Positions 24,507-34,384 of a DNA stretch of 64,000 nucleotides are shown piece by piece (the first letter of the stretch is position 1; the number at the start of each line of letters is the position of its first letter). Source of the DNA: Glandiceps talaboti (taxonomy: Eukaryota; Hemichordata; Enteropneusta; Spengelidae). The notes beneath the pieces were generated by a model. That model was given only the letters and a program-made list of their open reading frames with translations. It ran no database searches and was not told the DNA's origin. A program made the position numbers and the translations under genes. The stretch covers positions 7,742,598 through 7,806,597 of the forward strand of contig NC_135560.1 of the NCBI RefSeq assembly GCF_964340395.1. Direction: 5' to 3'.

Positions 24507-27500
24507 TTTGACACTGAAAGTGTTGATATCTTCTTGACTTATTATATGGAGTCTCCCTGTGTCAGGGAATCCACAGTTCTTGTGATAACTCAAATCATTC
24601 TGATTTCCTATTTTGTTGTTTCAGTGGGTCACATATTGAAAACTGGCACTCTATAATGAGGCATGGACTTATTGTTGCCTCTGGAACAAAACACCAGGTA
24701 AGCCTGAATATTTACATATTTTGAAAGCTCTGTGTCTTCAAATTGTATGAAACAACAGTTAGCCAAATATGTTATGAAATATGAAATCTAGTCATCTTAC
24801 CTTTATGTAATCAATAAACAAGATCAAGTTGTTTCCATGTTTTAAATTTTTGTTTCCTGGAAATTGTGATTTAATCAAGTGTATCTGTGTGACTCTAGGA
24901 TCCATTTTCAAAGACATGCTGTTCTTTTGGGGACGACCACACAATGTCGCACAAGCTCAATAACTGAACTTTGTTTGTTTAGGACAAAAATCCCTCCCCT
25001 CACCCTAAAAAACATCCACAAGTCCGACATCAGCATGTTCATTTATGATGTGAAACATATTGAAAATTGTAGCAGTCACACCACTACGATTGATGCAATG
25101 TAAAAACACGATCATAGCAAACACATTAAAATACCACTGTATATCACATTTTTAGTATATCACAAATTTTAATCAACTTATCAACATCTCAGTAGTAAAT
25201 ACAGAACCTGTTATCATTAAAGGCTTGGAAGTTTTTGGAATTTGGTTAGAAGTGTGAAAATGAAGTTCAGCAATCGCATTAACCCTTCTCCCCCTAAATG
25301 AACGAAGTTCATTTATTGAGTTTGTGTGATATTGTGTAATTGTACAAGTTCAACCTTTTCCTGTAACCATAAGTCCTTTCAATACAAATTAATCACACAC
25401 AACCTACTTTAGAATATTAAAGATCAAAAAGAAATATGAACCCCCTTGCTGCTTTGGAATTGAATCTCAAATGCTCAGAATGTCTTGTTTATTAACTGCT
25501 CTCTGTATTTTGATTTTCAGATGCACGGTAGTGCCTATGGCAAAGGTATCTATCTTAGCCCGAATGCTAGTATGTCATTTGGTTATTCAGGTATGGGACA
25601 TAGTTATCACCGACCAAAACATGTATCTCAGCCATCACCGAGTGTACAAAAGGTAAGTCATGTTTGCATGGTGCATCCATTGCTACAGCTCATATTGTAC
25701 CTTAAAATACATTAGACTCTAAACACATGACGGAAGTAAAGGCACCATCCAACTTATGTAAGTCACTAGAAAGTTGTACAAATATAGCATGTCTGTATCT
25801 GTCCATCTGCATTAATGGTTGAGACTTCTTATATTTGTGTGTGTGTGTGTGTGTGTGTGTGTAAGTGAAGGTGTAGGTGTATGGGTGGGTAGGTGTGTGG
25901 GTGTAAGTGAAGGTGTAGGTGTATGGGTGGGTAGGTGTGTGGGTGGTTGGATGGATGTACAATGTACGTATGTATGTTGTACATATTTATATATGTACAA
26001 CGTCTGTAGATATTTATTTACAAATGTATGTATGTATGTATGTATGTATGTATGTATGTATGTATGTATGTATGTGTGTGTACATGCGTGCGTGCACGTG
26101 TGTGTGCGTGTGTGTGTGCAAGCGTGCATGCGTGTGTGTGTATGTATGTATGTATGTATGTATGTATGTATGTATGTATGTATGTATGCATGTATGCATG
26201 TATGTATGTATGTATGTATGTATGTATGTATGTATGTATGTATGTATGTATGTATGCATATATGGATGACTGGATGTAGCATACATACATGCACAGACAG
26301 ACAGACTATCTGTGTCTTTATAATAATCATTCCTTCTGATGTAGTTCATAATTCTTATTAATAGTTAAATACACCCATGATATCTATGACGGCTTTCATT
26401 TCTCCAAGTGTCATTTATTGCCAACTATGGAAGGATATTGATTGTTTTCGGTCCAATTTTATGGTTTAGATCATTAACTTCCCTTTCTTTTTCACCCTCA
26501 GCCAAAGTCTAAATCTAGTAGGTTTCTCCAGAGTAAAAATTTAACATGTATAGCACTATGTGAAGGTGAGTTCAACGTTTGAAACTTTTCTTTCCATGTG
26601 AATAACTTGAGAAGTGTGTACTGGCTCAAATAATGATTAAATTTGGTTGAACAAAGGAATGATGGTTCCACTTCTGATTCAAGACCATGGAATCCCGACA
26701 TCGGGGTTTAAAGTACAAACTGAATACATGTGAATATACTTTGAATTGGGGATACATAAAATACAGAACGTGTATGTAGTAGTGTTGTTTTTTAGGGCGA
26801 TATTGAAGTAGGTAAAATCTACCTGGGTTCTCCCGTCATTTTACCAAGGTTCCCCACCAAATTCATTGTATAGTATATGAGAAACTATGCCAGCTATGTC
26901 AGATTTGCTACATCCTGTTACAGAGGTTTCCGGCCCTTAGCAAAAACACTGTGTAAGAACAGTTGGTTAGTTGATATCCACTTCAATTTGTAAGCAAACC
27001 TATGGCATCTCTTGTATATGTCTTGAATCAAGGAACCTGACAGCTAAAATTGTCATATTTGTTCTGCAGTAATAAATGGTAAAGATCTACGTAAAAATGG
27101 CAATATTTGGGTGTGTCCTAATCCAGACCTTGTCTGCACCAGGTTCTTCTTTGTGTAAGTACCTTTTTATGTTCAATTTAGTTTTCATTCACTTTGAATA
27201 ATCAAGACATTATGACTACACAACATCCATCAACTGCCTTGAAAGAAAGTCATTGAACTCATATATCTTAGAGCGCCCTCAGACGGTTACAACCTGTCAT
27301 TATCCAGCAGCAAATTGACCAATCACAGAGTTCCTTTTGTGCTATCAGTGTTGACTGCTTTTCCAACATGGCTGCCTCCATCAGCGAGTTTAACTTCAAA
27401 GTTGTTGAAAGGTGCTTTGATATAAAGAGGTTCACATATCCAAAAACAAAGTTTTCAAACTGTTCTCAGTGGAAAAAACATGTTTGTGATAATTGCTACA

Positions 27501-27927
27501 TGTATATATAGAGAGAGTAAAGTCAATATGCTATACCTCTCTACTGTAGATACATGGACACACCCCATTGGGCATTGAGTTGTCAATGGCAGCCAATCAG
27601 GTTAACCATTGCATTTGGGCGATCTAAGAAAAATAAGCTTCAGTGATGTTCCTTCTAGGCAGATGGCAGAGAGATAGATATCATAGTCATAATGGCTTGA
27701 TTATTAGTCCCCTACCAGCTATATATACAAACGGCAATCATTTTGTTTTGCTAGAATGTACTGACTACAGTGACTAGGCTTCTGTATCTGACTGTATAGA
27801 TACGTCAAATGACCAGATAACTGGTATACGATTGACAGAGAGACAAGGCACTTAGTCATACTGGATGGATGCCTTGAAGACATCAACAGGGTACCAGCTA
27901 TTACAATGAGATCTGTCCATCCATCCA

Positions 27928-27980
<53 letters not shown>

Positions 27981-28525
27981 ACACCTGTCCATAATAAGTC
28001 ATTAAGAGAGACGCCTTTCAAATGTCTATCCCATATTATTTAATGTAACCTTTCTTTTGAGACTTTGACCTTGACTTTGACCTTCAGGGTCAATTATCAA
28101 AATCCATGAATCACAGGGTAAGGCTAGCTGTATCAAAACACGGAAAATTTAAAGCCTGAAGTACAGAATAATCAATATGTTTGTTAAGTGTGCACATTGA
28201 GCAGTGACCATGTATAGTGGATGTACATATCAGATGTATAGCTAGAGGGTCTATCTGCCCCATACTCTAACTCCCTAGGTTGACGACAAATGTGTATCTA
28301 TCGTACAAACAGGCAACTGTTCTACATTTGTGTTTTCCAAGCTGTTTTTTTGTTGATTTTCAATGTGAATCTGGTAAGTTTTATACCTCAGGCTCTATAA
28401 AATGTCGTGTTTCGTTGTACAGATATGAAGATGGCCAGGTAGGAGATTCATCAGTGGACACAACAGTTGAAAGGTTCCAAAGAGAGGTCCTCAAAGCCAT
28501 TGGTAATCAAACATATGACAGTTGA
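8719..28525 (+). CDS. PARP8: PARP6/PARP8-type mono-ADP-ribosyltransferase with UBA domain (22 exons, 789 aa)
   Basis: Exons: 8719-8803, 11627-11719, 12465-12554, 13413-13528, 14814-14888, 15201-15304, 15906-15966, 17708-17798, 18613-18679, 19173-19334, 19541-19675, 20794-20959, 21233-21382, 21959-22177, 22773-22909, 23781-23829, 24225-24337, 24625-24697, 25521-25652, 26502-26565, 27070-27154, 28423-28525. All borders are GT-AG, and the sum is 790 codons including TGA. Order of parts: RWD-like N-terminus (about 5-100, with SDDYPD); acidic stretch (129-153); conserved block AIDDIDVELNLDVSFID and EPIVVRLHCSLSRYL; UBA (about 315-358); Ser/Lys linker; Cys cluster C449-X2-C452...C469-X4-C474; PARP catalytic domain (about 555-789) with His638 in FHGSHIENWH and Tyr673 in YGKGIYLSP. 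The usual third-triad Glu is absent; the region reads RFFFVYEDGQVGD, as in PARP6/8, which are classed as mono-ADP-ribosyltransferases. The N-terminus aligns better with PARP8 than PARP6, but this is probably the ancestral PARP6/8 gene. Confidence 0.93.
8804..11626 (+). other. Intron 1 of the PARP gene
   Basis: This 2.8-kb intron has no exon-like conserved frame. Two diverged direct repeats (about 9810-9910 and 10015-10090) share 'CCCAAGCAATATCTT'. A short palindrome with GCATGGAGG...CCTCCATGC arms lies at about 10769-10801. A dispersed repeat at 11309-11460 recurs inverted at about 26790-26940. Confidence 0.6.
12597..13095 (-). mobile_element. LINE 3' end with (AATG)n tail
   Basis: Read on the minus strand, the frame ends with a typical non-LTR reverse transcriptase C-terminus (GTKLWNSLPTEMKCL, then FRKAFKEYLLDKI and stop at about 12843). 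It is followed by a 3' UTR hairpin (GGAGCCAAA...TTTGGACTCC) and an AATAAAATGAATGAATG tail at 12640-12597. The hairpin plus short tandem tail is typical of CR1/L2-clade 3' ends. It is 5'-truncated and lies in PARP intron 3. Confidence 0.75.
13614..14010. mobile_element. TIR element (MITE-like)
   Basis: Inverted ends share GTTTCCGATAA (left, 13618) and TTATCGGAAAC (right, about 14000), extending into CATGACT/AGTCAGA. About 0.4 kb, no coding capacity, in PARP intron 4. The target-site duplication is not clear by eye. Confidence 0.5.
15755..15852. mobile_element. MITE, diverged relative of the 32566 element
   Basis: It shares CTGTAAGATA at the left, GAAGCC.ATAGGGCTGAACAAC in the middle and GACGTATCTT at the right with the 98-bp element at 32566-32663. 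It lies about 55 bp upstream of PARP exon 7 and may sit over its branch-point region. Confidence 0.6.
15985..16440. repeat. Dispersed repeat, 'TTGTTGGGTCC' family
   Basis: It opens with GGGCTACTTTGTTGGGTCC followed by GTC/TGTC/GGTC-rich sequence, and ends with a GACCTTGACCTTGAGG motif. The same layout occurs at 44905-45330 and 58675-59345. It is diverged here and lies in PARP intron 7. Confidence 0.5.
17157..17466. mobile_element. Fold-back element, 310 bp
   Basis: The ends are TGTTAAAGTGGCC and GGCCACTTTAACA. The arms continue inward through ATCATGGCTTCCT/AGGAAGCCATGAT, TTGAAAAATCAATGTGAAACAAC and its complement, to a centre near 17290 (TTGTTATTGTATGTACAATAACAA). Non-coding MITE-like hairpin in PARP intron 7. 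Confidence 0.75.
17960..18135 (-). mobile_element. LINE C-terminal fragment
   Basis: The minus-strand frame reads TYVAPKLWKSLPIDIRQASS then DCFKTILKTYC, the conserved C-terminus of CR1/L2-like reverse transcriptase proteins. Truncated relic in PARP intron 8. Confidence 0.65.
18156..18562. mobile_element. Fold-back element, about 400 bp, arms about 165 bp
   Basis: Left arm motifs GGAACCTGTTTAATACAAACAG, TTGGATTGATAACACTT and AGAGACTTGTATTACA reappear inverted in the right arm (GTAATACAAGTCTCTG, GTGTTATTAATCCAA, TTACAGGTTCCG). The loop is near 18330-18380. It ends about 50 bp before PARP exon 9. Confidence 0.7.
19257..19422 (+). repeat. 83-bp tandem duplication spanning the end of PARP exon 10 and its splice donor
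   Basis: Copy 1 (19257-19339) is the last 78 coding bases of exon 10 plus GTAAG. Copy 2 (19340-19422) is nearly identical but reads CTTAG|GTAAG at its donor instead of CGCAG|GTAAG, and has CCATCCTGTATG for CCACCTTGTAAG. Reading on from copy 1 into copy 2 meets TAA at once. Confidence 0.9.
19541..19675 (+). other. PARP exon 11: UBA domain
   Basis: One exon (residues about 315-360) encodes a complete UBA three-helix signature: DESMIAKVTEMGFSSDVAHR, then RSNIDEAVNLLLNQPE. The MGF loop after helix 1 and the NIDEAVNLLL third helix are diagnostic of ubiquitin-associated domains. It sits between the EPIVVRL/KKIL-type block and the Cys cluster. I do not recall an annotated UBA in vertebrate PARP6/8 at this place. 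Confidence 0.85.
19839..20024. mobile_element. Fold-back MITE-like element, 186 bp
   Basis: The ends are ACAGAACCCCA and TGGGGTTCTGT. The arms continue as AGTGTGG.../...CCACACT and GTATTTGCATGAGTGCTTGC against its imperfect complement, folding over the whole length. In PARP intron 11. Confidence 0.7.
21462..21513. repeat. (CATTA)n microsatellite
   Basis: About ten CATTA units in PARP intron 13. Confidence 0.95.
22404..22745. mobile_element. Hairpin element family 1, copy 1
   Basis: A 152-bp near-palindrome (22404-22555) has arms ATGTTATTCTCCAATATTTT and its complement; the inner arms carry GTGACCTAAGGG/CCCTTAGGTCAC. It is followed by about 190 bp of shared tail up to TATATTCCATATTTTCTATTC. 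The same sequence recurs at 23901 and, inverted, at 34385. In PARP intron 14. Confidence 0.75.
23338..23650. mobile_element. TIR element family 2, copy 1
   Basis: Terminal inverted repeats of about 26 bp: AGGCCTTAAAAAATTTGTTT... at the left and ...AATATTTTTAAGGCCT at the right, both reading on to GGTTCC inside. Interior landmarks are CGGTTACCC, AGTGGACACGGAAACTG, CTGAACTAAACACTCACAC and TCTACCTACCCCACCTATT. Shared with 49422-49706 and 63456-63753. In PARP intron 15. Confidence 0.75.
23901..24170. mobile_element. Hairpin element family 1, copy 2 (left arm missing)
   Basis: It matches copy 1 from CTTCATTCAGCCAAGGAAAA through GCTGAATGAAAAAAAATATT and on to CCCATATTTT. The outer left arm is lost. 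It ends about 55 bp before PARP exon 17. Confidence 0.65.
24426..24506. repeat. (CAGA)n microsatellite
   Basis: Interrupted CAGA tetranucleotide run in PARP intron 17. Confidence 0.95.
25836..26262. repeat. Compound (GT)n, 42-bp minisatellite and (TATG)n array
   Basis: A GT run (25836-25862) is followed by two copies of a roughly 42-bp G-rich unit (GTAAGTGAAGGTGTAGGTGT...) and then long (TATG)n blocks with GCATG and GTGCGT interruptions. The long Met-Tyr-Val-Cys and His-Thr-Tyr-Ile frames here are artefacts of this tetranucleotide. In PARP intron 19. Confidence 0.95.
27931..27980. repeat. (GT)n microsatellite
   Basis: About 25 GT units in PARP intron 21, preceded by a short (CCAT)n run. Confidence 0.97.
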
Positions 28526-29897
28526 GAGTATGAATGGACGCTTGAAAGAACATTTTAAAGAACATTGATGGCCACAACATGTAAATTACTGTAACCACGG
28601 AGATATATTGGCCATTGAGATTTATAATATAAATGGCCACTTGAAAGGAACAGTTTAAAAACATCGATGGGTACAACCTGTTAATTTGCAGTAACCATGG
28701 AGATGTATTGTTCTTTACATAATTTTGTTTGGAGTTGCCATGACGTGCAAACTCTTCAGATGTGTATACAGTACTAGTCTGTCTACAGTGAAGACAGAGT
28801 GTACATTATTGTGATGTTCGAATTTGACATACCCAAAACATTTACTCTTTGAGAGACAAAAATACATACCTGTGCAGTGGCTTTATGTAACCTGTGTATG
28901 ATGATTAGAATTGAAGCATTTTGTACACATCAAATCTTTGTGTCTACCCCTCAATTTGTCTCCAACAAGCGTGGTATCAACCAATTGTTTTCTATGAAGG
29001 ATGATACCATTCTGCATAGGGGTGGATGACGCGTGAAGAGCACACTGTTTAAATGAGTGGAAACATGAGATATACAACACCAGTGTCCAGCACCAATCCA
29101 ACCCCCACACCTTGTTTTAAAGCTAGCTTGGTATGATTCAATGTATTCTATGAAGGATGACACCATTCTACATAGGGGTGGATGAGGCGTAAAGAAGAGT
29201 TACACTTTTTCAGTAGGATGAATTGCAAGATATACCACAGCAGTGATGCAGCTCATCTTGGAGTATGTTAAAATCTTGAAGAATAATCAGAAACACGCTA
29301 AACAAGGTCATTGAAGTTACGAAGTAGCTAGCAGAATGAAGAATGGAGTAGTTTTTTTTGCTGGCTATGAGCTGCTATCTACTCTCCCGTGCAGTGACAT
29401 TTAGCAACATGATGAGCTGTGACTGGATAGTAGTGCAAAGACCAGGATGTGTAACCTTTGACCTGGCACAAAGATTTAATCTAATGTGTTGTAATCTGTT
29501 GATGTACATTTCAAACACTGTCAGTAAAGAAGGTCTTGTAGTATTAATTGTTTTGTATAATAGTACACATTTTAACAAATGGCAATTTCTTGATAATTTT
29601 TAAAACAAAGTCAGAGATGTTGAATTATCATTTACAGCGAATGACAGATGAAGAAATAATCATTTGTATAGTAGAATACTTTGTTTTTTTTAAAAAGAAT
29701 GTCATCTTGAGCTTGAAAAGCAAATCTAGGTGAACAAAATATTTTGTCATAGATATGGCAGAAGTGTAAAATGCTTTCATTATTTCAAGAGAGTGACAGG
29801 TCTATCTAATCTTTGCAGCATACTGTTTTATTATCTCCTTGCAGTGCTTTGTGTTTTGTGTTTTGTTCCTTTTATTTTAACTAAGAGAGTACCATGT
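28526..29897 (+). other. PARP 3' UTR / downstream region with two direct repeats
   Basis: Two pairs of diverged direct repeats lie just after the stop. One has a unit of about 105 bp (28541-28700; 'AATGGACGCTTGAAAG.AACA', 'GTAACCACGGAGATATATTG'). The other has a unit of about 160 bp (28985-29190; 'TTCTATGAAGGATGA.ACCAT', 'CATAGGGGTGGATGA'). No AATAAA was seen before 29.9 kb. The first candidates are 31553, 33102 and 33322, so the 3' end is not located. Confidence 0.5.
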
Positions 29898-30256
29898 AGC
29901 TGACATCAAGTTTAGTATCTGGCTTCAAGTTCATTAGCTGAATTCAAGTTCATTAGCTGGCTTCAAGTTCATTAGCTGGCTTCAAGTTCATTAGCTGGCT
30001 TCAAGTTCATTAGCTGGTGTCAAGTTAATTAGCTGAATTCAAGTTCATTAGCTGGCTTCAAGTTCATTAGCTGGCGTCAAGTTCATTAGCTGGTGTCAAG
30101 TTCATTAGCTGGTGTCAAGTTCATTAGCTGGTGTCAAGTTCATTAGCTGGCTTCAAGTTCATTAGCTGGCGTCAAGTTCATTAGCTGGTGTCAAGTTCAT
30201 TAGCTTGTGTCAAATTCATTAGTTAGCATCAAGTTCATTAGCTGACTTTAAGTTCA
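29898..30256. repeat. 19-bp tandem array, about 18 units
   Basis: The unit is GCTGGCTTCAAGTTCATTA with GTGTC, GCGTC and AATTC variants at the centre. The phase is kept throughout. There are no unique spacers between units. Confidence 0.95.
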
Positions 30257-32388
30257 CGAACATAACCAGATTCGGTTTCATTTTGATTTTATTTTCACTT
30301 ACCATTGTTCAGTGTTCAGTATTTTCCAGCTTACACATAGATTATGTAGATATTCACATTAGAACTTTTTCAGCCAGCTTAAACCATTGAATAGCCAAAA
30401 CAACAAGTGTGAACAAGTAATTTTGAACAAGTACACATATTTTGACCAGACCAAACCCATGTATATGTTAGTTATCAGGCCTGGTGTGTGTATCTGAGTA
30501 TTTGTGAATGACTTTCAGTTAGCCAATTTCCAAGTTTCAGTGTCTCCCTTTTGACAACACATTCTGTAATTTGGTTATTTTTATGTCAGTATGAAGGTCA
30601 AATTTGAATTTATTTATTTTTTGCATAATTTTGTTATATCGCTGTGAACATCATCATGTGTATTCCAACAAGATTTTGTGTATGTGAACCAAAGCATTGT
30701 GATATCAAACCAAAGTAACATCCTTAAGCTAATTCCAAATGTACACATACACACACAGACACAGACACACAGACACAGACACAGAAACATAGACGCACAG
30801 ACGCACACAGACACACACACACACACACACACACACAGAGGGTGAGATAGATAGAAATTACACAAAAGTGTGAAGATAACCCCATGGCATCATTCACAGG
30901 TAGCGATAAGTTTATCCAAAACTTGTTATTGCTGTACCATATTGTGTCTGATGTAAAAAGAACATAATGTTAAGTTTTATTAAGACAGAAAACTTACCTA
31001 CCACAAGCTACGATGTGTACAAACTAAAACTAATGTTGTTGTATGTAGTAAATTACACAAGTGGTTGATAGTGGTGCATTAGTATAAACACTGAATGAGG
31101 TGGTGCCACTTGAAAAAAAATAATCAGAGATGCCACCTTACTGTGAGTGTAATTATTGAATTAATTATGGCACTCACTTCACACATTCATTTCATTTTCT
31201 CAACCAATCATTGCCTCTGTGATCGGTAGTGTAAATAGTTTTCATTCATCATCCTTGGCATTGTAACATTTCCTTTCATGGTGAACACGTAATGGAGAAG
31301 ATGTGCCTGGGTGTTGACTGAAATATTTACCAAAAAACAAAAGTACTGAACCCTTACTTGAGTGAGGGCGCTAACACAAACAGATAGGGACATCAATGAA
31401 CTTTGCGTGGCTTATATCAACATGCTGTCTTAATAGTTTATGTCTGTGTTAGCTTGCCCATAGCTTATCTGCATTGCAGTGACATGTTACTTCTGATTTT
31501 AAATTTTAATACAACTCGTAAATGTGTCACAGAATAAGCAAAAGGATGGTGTAATAAATCTGTTCATATCTTTAATATCTTCCTAGTTACAATACACTTC
31601 CATGACAGTTTGTTATCAGTATTCATTGGTTTATGTGTACAAGGCAAACTCAGAATTCATTATGGAAAGAAACAACATAATCTCTGTCATGCCGCCCACA
31701 AAAATGTTGTATTGTGTTGGAGGGTGATCAGTACCCGCAGATACCATGAACCAGTTGCTTATAAATATTTGTCTACCCCTAAAATATTTTTGTTGCTGCG
31801 AAAGTAGTTAAGACTTTACCTTTGTTATCTGTATACTCAAGAGGATCTATACTCCGATTTTAGATTTCTATTTTTCTTTCACATATTACAGTTTATTTTC
31901 CTGTAACGGAGACAGTTGGGATTTCTTGCGAAGATTGTCTACACTCTGTATTGTGTACACTTATTATGTTGTGAATTCCCTGGATATGATTTGTATTTAA
32001 AATGCATTCCGAGATTCATCCAAATACAGTTATCTTTTTATTTCCGATTTCAGTTTTCAAAAAAGCCATAATTTAATGAAATTTCAATTTTAAAAAAAAA
32101 GCCATACTTTGATGTAATATCCAACTCAGTGAGTATGAATTTGGAACAGAGGCTTCTCGCCATGTAAATGTACTATTTATAATTCACCAGTCTGAATGAT
32201 TTAGAAATACCAGTGCATACATATGCATATAGTAATACTTTTGTGCAAAACAAATAATTTTATTGCGATAAATGCAGTGTGGTAGATGATATGGCTATAC
32301 AAACAAGCCTTAGATGGGACAGTAGTGGGTATGAAATCACCCCGAAGCTGTCAAGTTGTTATTTGATGTTTTGATTCCTGACAAACCC
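30257..32388. other. No gene seen
   Basis: This stretch holds a (CA)n/(CAGACA)n run (30745-30838) and scattered short open frames without recognisable domains. An AATAAA lies at 31553. Part may belong to a long PARP 3' UTR. Confidence 0.5.
30745..30838. repeat. (CA)n / (CAGACA)n microsatellite
   Basis: CA-rich run with CAGACA and CAGACG interruptions. Confidence 0.95.
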
Positions 32389-32545
32389 GAGTCAAAATCA
32401 TGATGATGAGGTCAAATCATGATGAGGTCAGATCATGACTGTGGTCAAATCATGATGAGATCAGATCATGATGATACGGTCAGGTCAAATCATGATGAGG
32501 TCAAATCATGACAGTAATTTCAGGCCGTGATGACGAGGTCAATTT
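32389..32545. repeat. Degenerate 16-bp tandem array containing AGGTCA
   Basis: The unit is approximately GAGGTCAAATCATGAT, with indels; about eight to nine units. Confidence 0.85.
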
Positions 32546-32565
32546 GAGATGATCTCTGGATGCAC

Positions 32566-32663
32566 AAGACTGTAAGATACAGACATTCGTGCTACACTAT
32601 AAGCCAGCACTCGTCATAAAGAAGCCTGATAGGGCTGAACAACTCGACGTATCTTACAGTCTA
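32566..32663. mobile_element. 98-bp MITE with target-site duplication
   Basis: Ends AAGACTGTAAGATAC and GTATCTTACAGTCTA are inverted repeats. The element is flanked on both sides by the direct repeat TGGATGCAC (32557-32565 and 32664-32672). A diverged relative lies at 15755. Confidence 0.85.
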
Positions 32664-33397
32664 TGGATGCACCAGAAAATTGTCATTGAAAGGTTCATTT
32701 TGTTTGTCTAAAACTTAGATTTACAAATTGCTGGTGATGAATAAAATATGTTTCCGTACTCAAGTAGAGTAACATATTAAGTACCTTCATACGAAGACAA
32801 AGAAATGCAGAAAAAGGCTTCAGCTCGCAACTGAAATGTTGTTTATGTATAAAGTAACTTCAACATCTTTACACCACCAGTGATCATTAGCTCATCACAA
32901 TAGCTCATATACACTTACTTTACTTTCTGTTAGATTTGAGACATGATTACTTTCTTAGGTCAATTTTCACTGTACGTACAAGTTTTGCGAACTATCACTG
33001 AAAACAATGGGTCCTCAAAAAAAAACTTCTACTGCACTAGCAAGTACTGAATTTTCTGTATAAAAACATACCACAAGTGTTTTTAATTGCCTTCTATTCC
33101 AAATAAAGTTTTTAAAAAATTGAAACCTGAATTTTTTTTAGCTTTGTTTTAAATCCTTATGGATTCAAGGGACCACGCTATTATGTCATTTTATTTAAAG
33201 TGCTGTATCGTACCTTTAGTCCTGTACCTTTCCATCTCTTTGTTTTATCAGTGTAAATGAATAATCTGTGTTTTATGTCAAGGGAACTTTATCCCATCAA
33301 AAGAACCCTGATGTTGTCGCAAATAAAGTTTTACAAGTTTTCATACATAACTGTCCTTGTTCTGACTGTGTACCTTTGGTATATATAGAATGCTTGG

Positions 33398-33650
33398 TCA
33401 GAGGTCAATAAATATATAGCCAGGTCAATAAATATATAGAGTAATAGAGTACAAAGGCCAATGGATATATAGAGTTCATGATTAGAGGTCAATAAATATG
33501 TAGAATTCATGATCAGAGGTCAATAAATATATAGAATTCATGATCAGAGGTCAATAAATATATAGAATTCATGATCAGAGGTCAATAAATATATAGAATT
33601 CATGATCAGAGGTCAATAAATATATAGAATTCATGATTATAGGTTAACAG
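33398..33650. repeat. 31-bp tandem array
   Basis: The unit is AGAGGTCAATAAATATATAG followed by AATTCATGATC. About five clean units and several diverged ones. It grades through 33650-33775 into the 29-bp array. Confidence 0.9.
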
Positions 33651-33775
33651 ACAGATTAATGGACATAGAATGTATGATCAGAGGCATGATAAGAGGTCAA
33701 TGGATACATAAAATACATGATCAGAGGTCAATGGAGATACAGAGTACACAATCAGACATCACTGAGTATATAGTG

Positions 33776-34242
33776 CATGAGCAGAGGTCAGTGAATACAT
33801 AGTGCATGAGCAGAGGTCAGTGAATACATAGTGCATGAGCAGAGGTCAGTGAATACATAGTGCATGAGCAGAGGTCAGTGAATACATAGTGCATGAGCAG
33901 AGGTCAGTGAATACATAGTGCATGAGCAGACATCAGTGAATACATAGTGCATGAGCAGAGGTCAGTGAATACATAGTGCATGAGCAGAGGTCAGTGAATA
34001 CATAGTGCATGAGCAGACATCAGTGAATACATAGTGCATGAGCAGAGGTCAGTGAATACATAGTGCATGAGCAGAGGTCGGTGAATACATAGTGCATGAG
34101 CAGACATCAGTGAATACATAGTGCATGAGCAGAGGTCGGTGAATACATAGTGCATGAACAGAGGTCGGTGAATACATAGTGCATGAGCAGAGGTCAGTGA
34201 ATACATAGTGCATGAGCAGACATCAGTGAATACATAGTGCAG
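33776..34242. repeat. 29-bp tandem array with higher-order order, 16 units
   Basis: The unit is GCAGAGGTCAGTGAATACAT followed by AGTGCATGA. Units carrying GACATC instead of GAGGTC occur as numbers 6, 9, 12 and 16, giving an 87-bp higher-order period in the right half. The unit is homologous to the neighbouring 31-bp unit. A 90-residue minus-strand frame is produced by the periodicity only. Confidence 0.95.
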
Positions 34243-34384
34243 GCTTTTTTTCCATCTACACAAATAAAATCATGTTTTCATGAAATTAATTCTAGTTTAA
34301 GTTAAGAAAATGTCGATTACATATTCAAGAAGGTACAGCAACAGCTATTCATTCTTAGGATGATTAAAAGTTTTAATGTAGGCT

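Noticed and set aside
25812-26361. Long open frames on both strands rich in Met-Tyr-Val-Cys or His-Thr-Tyr-Ile
   Set aside because: They are translations of the (TATG)n microsatellite; open in several frames only because the repeat has no stop.
33398-34242. CRISPR-like regular repeats
   Set aside because: Repeats abut with no unique spacers, and the genome is eukaryotic; these are minisatellites.
33991-34263. 90-residue periodic minus-strand frame
   Set aside because: A 29-bp unit cycles through three frames and yields a 29-residue period by arithmetic; no start context or homology.
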